A stretch of 64,000 bases of DNA from Acidobacteriota bacterium (GTDB lineage Bacteria > Acidobacteriota > Terriglobia > Bryobacterales > Bryobacteraceae), in the NCBI GenBank assembly GCA_947470805.1, contig CANIVU010000042.1, forward strand, positions 1 through 64,000, read 5' to 3'. Under the pieces are notes generated by a model. It ran no database searches and was not told the DNA's origin. It saw only the letters and a list, made by a program, of their open reading frames with translations. A program made the translations under genes and the position numbers. Positions 27,881-35,824 of the stretch are shown piece by piece (positions within the stretch are counted from its first letter, which is position 1; each line of letters begins with the position of its first letter).

Positions 27881-30304
27881 CTAGCGAATTGCCATCGTCA
27901 CGCCCGCCTGCGACTGGAATCCGCCCGCCGAAACAGTCACCGGCACCGCCCCGCCAACCGGCGCTGTAGCCGGGATACGGGCATTGAACTGATAGATCCC
28001 CGGCAGGATCCGGCCCGCGAACAACAACTCTCCCTCGCGCTCTCCGAACAACACGCGTGCTCGCGCCAAAGGCGCCCCGGCGGCATCGGTATTCCCCATC
28101 CCGGTTGCGAAAAACGTGACCACCGCGCCACGCGCCGCCGGCGTCGCGGCCCGATTGCTGTCGCCGGTTTCGGCGTTAAACGCCACCGCCTGGCCGGTGC
28201 CGCCGGACACCGTGAAAACGCCCGGACTGGCGTCGGCCACCGGTAGATAGACCTCGTTGCTAGACTGCCCCAGAAAACCCAATTGGAGCTTGGCGATCCC
28301 GCGAATCCCGGCCGGCAGCACCGCCCCGGCCTGCCCCTGCACGGCGTAGAGCATTTCAGCCGGTTTGCCATCAACCAGGAGTGAGACGTCCCCCACATTC
28401 GTCGGAAGCGCACCGGCGGCGTCCAACTCCGCCGTAGCGATTCGCGACGCACCAAAATCACTGCCGAACAGCGCGACGACCTGTCCGGGAGAAACCGGCC
28501 CGGTCGCGAAACTGGCGCCGTTGACGACGGCCGCCGCCGCTACGCGCGGCGCCGTCGGTTTGCCAAGCAAAACGTAGTTACTCTGCCCGGCTCGCAGAGT
28601 AAATGGAATCACTCGCTGAACACCATCCACGGTCACCACCGTCTCGTAATTGCCGCCAAAGCCGCGAAACCGGACGGCGCCATCGGCATCGGTGCGCGCA
28701 CGCAGGTCGGTCCGCCATTTCCCAGATACCAGTTCGCGCCAAACCGCCCCCGAAGGCTTCGGCGTCCAGTCGGAGCGCCACAACGCGGCGTTCGGCCGGA
28801 AGTGCGCGCCTTCCCAAAAACCCCACAACGTCACCCCGCTCAGCGCCGGATGGCTGAAGGCCATGGTCAACAGATCGCTCAAATACTCGGCCTGCAGCGC
28901 CTCGTCCTCAACGTCGATGTCGAGCTCGGTAATCTGCAGGTCGCGCTTGTAGGCGCCGTAGCGGGAAAGGATCTCATACACGCGCGCCGGGTCGGTCAAC
29001 TGGCCCTGCATATGCGCCTGCAGGCCGATGCCATCGACGGGCGCACCCTGCAACGACTGCAACACCGCGTCCAAACCGGCCTGATGCGGCGTGTCATAGC
29101 CGCCGCCTTCAATCAGGTTGTAGTCGTTCACATATAACCGGGCCGCCCCATCGCCGGCCCGGGCCGTGGCAAACCAAGCCGGCATCGCAGTGGCGCCGAT
29201 GATCTTCTGCAGCGTCGTGTTCGTCACCGGTTCGTTCAACACATCCCACTCGGAAACCCGCCCGGCAGTGGCCGCCGTGGTGGCCGCAATATGCCGGTCG
29301 ATCTCGGCCTGCAGCCCGCTCGGGCTCGCCGCAAATCCGCGCAGCGACGCCGGCAGGTATTGCCAGTCGGGCCACACCAGATTGTGTCCCCGTACCTGTT
29401 TGATCCCGTTGACCCGCAACCAGTCCAACCCCCGCAGCGCCCGGTCAGGATTGACGCTCCACTCCGTCCACTTCAAATCGTTCTCGGGCGTCGCGCGGTT
29501 GAAGTTCTCCAAAAACGTCCGCCGGTAGCTGTCGGCCGCCGCCCCGGAGGCCAGCAATAGCTCCGATTGCACCGCCGTACCGAACCCGAACTGATGCGCC
29601 TTCATCCGGATTTCCATCGCCGCATCGGCGAGTGGCTTGCCATTGTCGTCGCGCAGAACGATCACCGCATCGCCCTTTCGCAACGCTTCAATCCGGCGTT
29701 CGGCCTCCGCCCGCCACGACTTGTCGGCATAGCCGGCATACGGATAGTCAGTGAGCCCCAGCTCGCTGATCCGCCCACCCGGACCATAGTTCACCAACTC
29801 CAGCCCCGCCAGCTCAATCTCCTGCGGCCCGAACCCGACCCAGAACTGAATCGAGAAGCCATCGGCGGCATTCGTCTTCACCGCCCGGAACGGAATCTGG
29901 AAACGTTTCCACTCCTCGCCCGCCGAGAGAAACCACTCGGCTGACTTCTGGTACGGCGGCTGATCCTCCTGCACCACAAACCGCGTATGCGCCTGGCCAT
30001 ACACCGCCGAAACACTACGCACCCAGACCGTCGCCAGCAGCAAGTCGCCCTGCCGGATCCCCTGCAGCGCGCGGCCGGTCAATGTAAAGTCATACGGATT
30101 TCCCGTCCCGGCGGCAAACGGCGTCTTCAACCGCCACACCCGCGAAAACGGCTTGCCCGCAACATCCAATACGGTCCAGTTGTCCGCGCCCAGCCCCTGC
30201 AACCGGAACTGTGGCGTCGCATCCGGCGGCAGCAGGGGCGTCGATGTCTGCGCCGCGGCGGCGGCAGCGAACAGAAATACGACCCACGGACTAAGTTGAC
30301 GCAT
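27881..30304 (-). CDS. Secreted GH10 endo-xylanase with C-terminal TIGR03437 domain
   Basis: This 807-residue protein starts with a signal peptide (AAAAAAQ cleavage region), then a jelly-roll, carbohydrate-binding-like module (about residues 30-175; FRLQGLGADNWTVLDV). A GH10 barrel follows at about 200-540, with acid/base Glu in VSEWDVLNEPVTN (near 356) and nucleophile Glu in LQITELDID (near 460). From about residue 580 the TIGR03437 domain, common in Solibacter relatives, begins with VVNGASFATGPVSPGQVVAL. GH10 enzymes cut xylan. Its start faces bcsQ across 197 bases. Confidence 0.92.
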   Translation of the reverse strand: MRQLSPWVVFLFAAAAAAQTSTPLLPPDATPQFRLQGLGADNWTVLDVAGKPFSRVWRLKTPFAAGTGNPYDFTLTGRALQGIRQGDLLLATVWVRSVSAVYGQAHTRFVVQEDQPPYQKSAEWFLSAGEEWKRFQIPFRAVKTNAADGFSIQFWVGFGPQEIELAGLELVNYGPGGRISELGLTDYPYAGYADKSWRAEAERRIEALRKGDAVIVLRDDNGKPLADAAMEIRMKAHQFGFGTAVQSELLLASGAAADSYRRTFLENFNRATPENDLKWTEWSVNPDRALRGLDWLRVNGIKQVRGHNLVWPDWQYLPASLRGFAASPSGLQAEIDRHIAATTAATAGRVSEWDVLNEPVTNTTLQKIIGATAMPAWFATARAGDGAARLYVNDYNLIEGGGYDTPHQAGLDAVLQSLQGAPVDGIGLQAHMQGQLTDPARVYEILSRYGAYKRDLQITELDIDVEDEALQAEYLSDLLTMAFSHPALSGVTLWGFWEGAHFRPNAALWRSDWTPKPSGAVWRELVSGKWRTDLRARTDADGAVRFRGFGGNYETVVTVDGVQRVIPFTLRAGQSNYVLLGKPTAPRVAAAAVVNGASFATGPVSPGQVVALFGSDFGASRIATAELDAAGALPTNVGDVSLLVDGKPAEMLYAVQGQAGAVLPAGIRGIAKLQLGFLGQSSNEVYLPVADASPGVFTVSGGTGQAVAFNAETGDSNRAATPAARGAVVTFFATGMGNTDAAGAPLARARVLFGEREGELLFAGRILPGIYQFNARIPATAPVGGAVPVTVSAGGFQSQAGVTMAIR

Positions 30305-30314
30305 AAATCCCTTC

Positions 30315-30328
30315 GACGTGTCGACGTC
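30315..30328. promoter_or_regulatory. Small inverted repeat in the GH10/bcsQ divergent gap
   Basis: GACGT-GTCG-ACGTC lies 11 bases before the GH10 start in the divergent intergenic region. It could be an operator shared by the xylanase and cellulose operons. The arms are short, so chance is possible. Confidence 0.3.
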
Positions 30329-30397
30329 TTTTTACTTCATCGGCGAAAAATGGGGGGATTTTTAATAAGTTTCGGTTGGCGGTCGATTAGCTCTTCA

Positions 30398-30478
30398 GGA
30401 GCGGAACTACGCTGGATCCCTATGGACCCAGCTAAGTCTTTGCAGAAAGGGAAACCCCTCGGCCACAGAAGCCGCTCC
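30398..30478 (+). ncRNA. Candidate structured leader of the bcs operon
   Basis: GGAGCGG (30398-30404) can pair with CCGCTCC (30472-30478), enclosing a strong hairpin GCTGG-A-TCC-CTAT-GGA-C-CCAGC (30411-30432) and a small AGGG/CCCT hairpin (30448-30459). CGGC/GCCG (30460-30463 with 30471-30474) offers a competing pairing with the closing stem. It ends 23 bases before the bcsQ start. The layout resembles a riboswitch, but I cannot match it to the cyclic-di-GMP I consensus or any class I know. Confidence 0.35.
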
Positions 30479-30501
30479 GGAATTGCAGGACAGCCAAGCC
30501 G

Positions 30502-31515
30502 ATGACAACGTTATTACCGCAAGATATTGCGCAACTCTCCAGCGACGCTGAATTCGCGCTCAAGACCTATCGGACCTTCGAACGCCCGGGCCGTCTGAAG
30601 CCATCGCAAACGGATGCGGGAGCGCAGATTCATGCCATCCGGCGCGCCATCCGGCAGAGTGAAGGCGCGGCGGCCCCGCCTGGAATCGCCGATCTGATCT
30701 TGAACCACCAGGGTGCTGTCGGCTACCAGACCCAGGACGACGGCCGCGCCTACCGCGCGCTCGATGCCCTGCGCAACGACAAGCCTGCCACCCGCCGGAC
30801 CGGCCGCAAGACGACCGTTGCGCTGTTTGCCTCCGCCGGCGGCTGCGGCGTCACCACCATCGCCGCCACGCTCGCCCGGCTGCTGAGCGATTCGAACGAA
30901 TCGATCGCCCTCATCGACGACACCCCGCAATCGCTGCTCGGGGCCTACTTCGGCCTCCGCAGCTTCGGCGGCGGTGTCCGCACGATCACCCCCCCGGACT
31001 TCGCCGAACGCTCCTCGGTCCATATCGTCAACCGCCCCCGCGCCGTCGGCGACGACTGGGTCGCCTCGGCCTGCGAACATCTCGATGGCGAGTTCGACCG
31101 CATGATCCTCGACATGTCGCCCATGTTCCCGCAGGAGTATTTGAAGAAGGTGCTGCGGGACGCCGTCGCCATCGTCCCGCTGCTGCCCGATCTCCGCACC
31201 GCCTGCCGCCTGGAACCGATGTTGAAGCGGCTCATCGCGCTCCGCGAGGAGTGCGACTCGCCGCTCCCCATCTACTTCCTGCTCTCACAATTCGACCCCC
31301 ACGTCCGGCTCCACTGCGAAATCGGCGAGTGGTTGCAGGAGTCCTTCCGCTCGCTCGTCCTTCCGCTCACCTTGCGCCGGGGCGACGAGATTTCCGAGGC
31401 CCTCGCCGACGGCGGCACGGTCATCGATTACGCCCCTTCTTCCGGCATCGCGCTCGACTATCGCATGCTCGCCGCCTGGATCAAACAACTTCCTCCCACC
31501 GGACCGCAGGAGTAA
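30502..31515 (+). CDS. bcsQ: BcsQ/YhjQ-like MinD-family ATPase of the cellulose operon
   Basis: This 337-residue protein has an uncharacterised N-terminal region of about 105 residues, then a ParA/MinD fold: ALFASAGGCGVTTIAATLAR (near 112-131), IALIDDTPQSLLGAYFG, FDRMILDMSP. The P-loop reads GGCGVTT, without the usual signature Lys, similar to GGVGTTT in enterobacterial BcsQ. The C-terminal RRGDEISEALADGGTVIDY also matches BcsQ. In E. coli BcsQ is needed for cellulose secretion at the pole. The stop is 4 bases before the bcsAB GTG. Confidence 0.85.
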   Translation: MTTLLPQDIAQLSSDAEFALKTYRTFERPGRLKPSQTDAGAQIHAIRRAIRQSEGAAAPPGIADLILNHQGAVGYQTQDDGRAYRALDALRNDKPATRRTGRKTTVALFASAGGCGVTTIAATLARLLSDSNESIALIDDTPQSLLGAYFGLRSFGGGVRTITPPDFAERSSVHIVNRPRAVGDDWVASACEHLDGEFDRMILDMSPMFPQEYLKKVLRDAVAIVPLLPDLRTACRLEPMLKRLIALREECDSPLPIYFLLSQFDPHVRLHCEIGEWLQESFRSLVLPLTLRRGDEISEALADGGTVIDYAPSSGIALDYRMLAAWIKQLPPTGPQE

Positions 31516-31519
31516 CCTC

Positions 31520-34500
31520 GTGCCCAAATCGAATCAGAAATTCACCCTCCGGACGCTCCTCGTCCTCCCCATCCTCGCGGGCCTCGCCCTGCTAGCCACG
31601 CTCCCGCTCACCTGGAGCGATCAACTCATCGTCGGCGTCGCGCTCTATGCCTTCTGCGTCTATCTGAACAGCACCTCAAAGAGCTACCGCGTCACGTTGA
31701 TTCTCATCGTGCTCTCGGTCTTCTGCACGGCCCGCTACACCATCTGGCGCTACCTGGAAAGCTGGCGGTTCTTCGGCGTGCAGGGCTCATCGGCCATCTC
31801 GGTCGATCTTATCTTCGTCACTCTTCTGCTGGGCGCGGAGACCTACGCCGCGCTGATCCTCGCCCTGGGCTACTTCCAGGGCCTCAAGCCGCTCGGCCGG
31901 AAACCGATTCCGCTGCCGGAGGACACCACCAAATGGCCGACCATCGACGTCTTCATCCCCACCTACAATGAGCCGCTCGACGTCGTCAAACCCACCGTCA
32001 TGGCCGCGCTCAACATGGACTATCCGCCCGACCGTTTCAACGTCTACATCCTCGACGACGGCCGCCGCGACGAGTTCCGCCAGTTCGCCGCCGACTACGG
32101 CGTCGCTCACATCACCCGTGCCGACAACAAGCACGCCAAGGCCGGCAACATCAACGCCGCCCTCAAAAACACAAGCGCCGATCTGGTCGCCATTTTCGAC
32201 TGCGATCACGTCCCCACGCGCAGCTTCCTGCAATTGACAGTCGGCTGGTTTCTCACCAATCAGAAGCTCGGCATGGTGCAAACGCCGCACCACTTCTATT
32301 CACCCGACCCGTTTGAAAAGAACCTCGATATCTTCAAAGAGGTTCCTAACGAAAGCTCACTCTTCTACGGCATCGTCCAGGACGGCAACGACTTCTGGAA
32401 CGCCACCTTCTTCTGCGGCTCCTGCGCCGTCATCCGCCGCCCGGCGCTGGAGGAGATCGGCGGCGTCGCCGTCGAAACCGTCACCGAAGATGCCCACACC
32501 TCGCTCCGCATGCAACGCCGCGGCTGGGGCACGGCCTACATCAATATTCCACAGGCCGCGGGCCTTGCCACCGCCAGCATGGCCGACCACATCGGCCAGC
32601 GCATCCGCTGGGCGCGCGGCATGGTGCAGATTCTCCGCGTCGACACGCCGCTGTTCGGCAGTGGCCTCACGCTCGCGCAACGGCTCTGCTACTTCAACAG
32701 CGTCGTCCACTATCTCTACTCGCTGCCCCGGCTCATCTTCCTCACCGCCCCGCTCGTTTATTTGTTGCTCGGCTACAGCAACATGTACGGCTCGGTGGCG
32801 ACGATTCTCTCCTACGCCCTGCCGCATCTGGCGCTGGCGACTCTCACCAACTCCCGCATCCAGGGCACCCATCGCCACTCGTTCTGGAACGAGGTGTATG
32901 AAACCGTCCTCGCCCCCTTCATCCTGCTGCCCACCATGGCCGCGCTCATCAACCCGAAGTGGGGCAAGTTCAACGTCACCTCGAAGAACGTCACCAGCGA
33001 TCGAACCTATCTCGACTGGCATGTCGTCTGGCCCTTCGCCGTTCTGCTCGCGCTCAATCTCGCCGGCATCGTCGTCGGCGTCGGCAAGGTTCTCGAAGAT
33101 CACGAAACCTGGCCAACCATGGCCATCAACATCTTCTGGTCCCTGCTGAACGTGGTCGTACTCGGCGCCTCGGTCGCCGCGGCCACCGAAAAACGCCAGC
33201 TCCGCACCTCCATCCGCGTCCCGGCCGCGATCGCCGTCGAATGTCTACTCGACGATGGCCGCCGCTACCAAACGGTCACCAGCGACATCTCCACCACAGG
33301 TCTCGCCATCGAACTCCGCGAGGCGCCCGATCTCCGCCCGGCCGACACCTTCACGCTGCGCTTCCAGCTCCGCGGCGAGGACATCGAACTGCCCGCCTTC
33401 GTCGTCAAATCCGAAGAAGGCATGCTCCGCGTCGTCTTTCACCAGTTGACGCTCGAGCAGGAAGAAAAAGTCGCCCTGCTGGTCTTCTCCGGCGCCGACT
33501 TCTGGAACCGCTGGCGCAAGACCGACGTCGACCGTCCGCTCTACTCCTTCCTGCGCATCGTCGAAATCGCCACCAAGGGCCTCATCGCCATCCCCGCCTC
33601 GCTGTTCGGCTCCATCGCCGAAGCCAGCAAAAACGGGGTAAAGGGCCCGGCCTCCAGTCGCCGCCCGGTCTATTCGGCGGTGCTGCTGTTCGTGGTCCTG
33701 TTCACACTGCTCGCCCTCCGCGCTCCCGCCCAGCCGGCGCCCATCGGCGACGAGCCTCAAATGGGCTTCCAGTCGGCCATCACCCTCCGCCAGGCGGGAC
33801 GCCCGGCGGGCATCGCCCTCCAGGGGCGCGAAGCCACGGCGAATTTTGACTTCTCCATTCCCGTCGCCCAGCTCGCCACCGAAGCGCGCCTGGAAATTCG
33901 ATACCGTCTCGCCCCGGCACTGAGTCCTGACGCCAGCCGCCTGGAGGTCGAGCTGAACGGCTCGCCGGCCGGCTCCCTGCTGCTCAAGCCCGCCGAGGGC
34001 GGCGACACCGGTGTCGCTTCGCTCCCCTTGCCTGCCGAGTTGCTCACGGCCAACAACCGCATCGGCTTGCATCTCATCGCCCAGTGCGAGGACTGCTCGA
34101 CGAAGGACGAGCGCCGGATCACCACCCAGTTGGAGGCCGCCTCGGCGGTCATCTACTCGGGCGCGATTCTCCCTGTACCCAGCCGTTTGGAGCTGCTACC
34201 GCAACTTTTCATCGACCCGGCCGCCCACGGCGTCACCCGCGTCGGGGTTCACTTCTCCTCGCCACCCAGCCGGGACCTGCTGACCGCCGCCGGCGTCGCC
34301 GCTTCCTGGTTCGGCACGCAGCCGGAGCGCATGGCGGCCGACTTCCGCGTCTCCATCGGCGAGTTGCCGCCGGGCAACCTCGTCTGGATCGCCGATCGCT
34401 CGAAGGGCGATTTGGCGGCCCTCAACTGCGCGTTGCCGCCGGGCAGCGCCGTCGCCCTCTGCCCGCATCCGGCCGATCTGGCCGCCAAGATCCTCGTCAT

Positions 34501-35824
34501 CGCCGGCGACACCGCCGAGCAGACCCTCCAATCCGCGCGCGCCTTTGTCTCCGCGAAGGGACTGAAGGGCGAAGGCCTCTCGCTACCGGCCACCCCGCCC
34601 ACGCAATTGGCCGTCTACGCCGCCCCGCGCTGGCTACCGACCGGCGAAAGCGTCCCATTCCGTAAGTTTTCGAACGCGGGCCAGTCCCGGCTCGCCGGCG
34701 CCGGCAGCACGAAGCTCTACTTCCGCCTCGCCCCGGACCTCCACTTCGCCACCCGTAGCATGGTCCCCCTGCGCACCTCCTTCCGCTGGCGCCGCATCCC
34801 GGGCTCCACGCCGGCGCGCCTGCGGGTCACCTTGAACGGCGCGCTCGTCGCCCGCCGCTCCTACCGCGGCCCGAAGGCGGGCGAGACGATCCAGGAGACG
34901 TTGCAGGTTCCGGTCTCGGCGCTCTATCCGCGCAACACTCTGACCTTCGAACTCGAATACCCCGAACTCCCGGCCAGCGTGCGGCCGGAGTTTGAGATCG
35001 ACATGGACTCCTCGCTCGACCTGCGCGACTTCGAGCACTTCACCGAGATGCCCCGGCTCGATCTCTTCGCCAAAGCGGGCTTCCCGTTCACCCGCCGCGC
35101 GGATTTGTCAGAGACCGCCGTCGCCCTCTCGGCCAACGCCTCCCCGGCGCAGATCGCCCTCGCCCTGAACGCGCTCGCCTTCCTCGCCAGCCAGACCGGC
35201 CAGGCGGCCACCTGGGTCAGCTTCATCGCCACGACTGAAATCGAGCGGTCCCGCGGCAAAGACGTTCTCATGATCGGCTCGCCCCAGGACCAGATGGATC
35301 TGCCCGTCCGCGCCGCCGCCCTCCCACTCTCCTATAGCGACGGCATTTTCCGCACGGTCGAACCGCGGCAACTGCTCAACCGCTACCTTTCCATTCCCTG
35401 GGCCGGCTACGGCAAGGAGCGCCGCCGCGCCAATGAGTTCGTCGGCCGCGAGGGCGCCATGCAGGCAGTCCTTCAGGGCGCCCGCCTCGGCGAGCGCAGC
35501 CTGGTGCAACTGCTCGCCGTCGGCGACGACGAATCCGGCCAAATCTTCCCGGCACTCGAAGCCGCCGCCGCCGAAGACAACATCTTTGGCAACCTGGCCG
35601 TGCAGCGCGCCGGCGGCTATCAATCCTTCCGCCTCGCCGACGAGGCCTATTCGGCCGGCCGGCTCGGGCCCATCCAGGCGTTCGATCACTGGATGACCCG
35701 CTATCTGCTCTTTATGCCGCTCTTTATTCTGCTCTGCGCCATACCGCTGGCGCCGCTGATCGAAGCGTTTGTGGAGCGGCGCCGCAAGGCGCGGCTGGAC
35801 TATGACGAGGAGTTGACTGTATGA
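31520..35824 (+). CDS. bcsAB: Cellulose synthase, BcsA-BcsB fusion
   Basis: This 1434-residue fused synthase polymerises UDP-glucose and translocates the glucan. It has membrane helices near residues 10-125, then a GT2 domain with DDG (near 178), DCDHV (near 230), FFCGSCAVI, TED (near 322) and QRIRW (near 360). More helices and a PilZ domain follow (RTSIR near 562, DISTTG near 588), which binds cyclic-di-GMP in this family. From about 735 the periplasmic BcsB part begins, ending in a membrane helix near 1395-1415. The start is GTG after GGAG. Similar fusions occur in acetic acid bacteria. The stop overlaps the bcsC ATG. Confidence 0.95.
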   Translation: MPKSNQKFTLRTLLVLPILAGLALLATLPLTWSDQLIVGVALYAFCVYLNSTSKSYRVTLILIVLSVFCTARYTIWRYLESWRFFGVQGSSAISVDLIFVTLLLGAETYAALILALGYFQGLKPLGRKPIPLPEDTTKWPTIDVFIPTYNEPLDVVKPTVMAALNMDYPPDRFNVYILDDGRRDEFRQFAADYGVAHITRADNKHAKAGNINAALKNTSADLVAIFDCDHVPTRSFLQLTVGWFLTNQKLGMVQTPHHFYSPDPFEKNLDIFKEVPNESSLFYGIVQDGNDFWNATFFCGSCAVIRRPALEEIGGVAVETVTEDAHTSLRMQRRGWGTAYINIPQAAGLATASMADHIGQRIRWARGMVQILRVDTPLFGSGLTLAQRLCYFNSVVHYLYSLPRLIFLTAPLVYLLLGYSNMYGSVATILSYALPHLALATLTNSRIQGTHRHSFWNEVYETVLAPFILLPTMAALINPKWGKFNVTSKNVTSDRTYLDWHVVWPFAVLLALNLAGIVVGVGKVLEDHETWPTMAINIFWSLLNVVVLGASVAAATEKRQLRTSIRVPAAIAVECLLDDGRRYQTVTSDISTTGLAIELREAPDLRPADTFTLRFQLRGEDIELPAFVVKSEEGMLRVVFHQLTLEQEEKVALLVFSGADFWNRWRKTDVDRPLYSFLRIVEIATKGLIAIPASLFGSIAEASKNGVKGPASSRRPVYSAVLLFVVLFTLLALRAPAQPAPIGDEPQMGFQSAITLRQAGRPAGIALQGREATANFDFSIPVAQLATEARLEIRYRLAPALSPDASRLEVELNGSPAGSLLLKPAEGGDTGVASLPLPAELLTANNRIGLHLIAQCEDCSTKDERRITTQLEAASAVIYSGAILPVPSRLELLPQLFIDPAAHGVTRVGVHFSSPPSRDLLTAAGVAASWFGTQPERMAADFRVSIGELPPGNLVWIADRSKGDLAALNCALPPGSAVALCPHPADLAAKILVIAGDTAEQTLQSARAFVSAKGLKGEGLSLPATPPTQLAVYAAPRWLPTGESVPFRKFSNAGQSRLAGAGSTKLYFRLAPDLHFATRSMVPLRTSFRWRRIPGSTPARLRVTLNGALVARRSYRGPKAGETIQETLQVPVSALYPRNTLTFELEYPELPASVRPEFEIDMDSSLDLRDFEHFTEMPRLDLFAKAGFPFTRRADLSETAVALSANASPAQIALALNALAFLASQTGQAATWVSFIATTEIERSRGKDVLMIGSPQDQMDLPVRAAALPLSYSDGIFRTVEPRQLLNRYLSIPWAGYGKERRRANEFVGREGAMQAVLQGARLGERSLVQLLAVGDDESGQIFPALEAAAAEDNIFGNLAVQRAGGYQSFRLADEAYSAGRLGPIQAFDHWMTRYLLFMPLFILLCAIPLAPLIEAFVERRRKARLDYDEELTV

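Noticed and set aside
30398-30478. Cyclic-di-GMP class I (GEMM) riboswitch before bcsQ
   Set aside because: The conserved ACGCACAGGGCAAACC-like and GGGACGCAAAGCC-like segments are not present. I kept only the general structured-leader observation.
30502-31515. This ATPase as the missing FlhG
   Set aside because: It is far from the flagellar genes, lies 4 bases from bcsAB, and its P-loop and C-terminus match BcsQ rather than FlhG.
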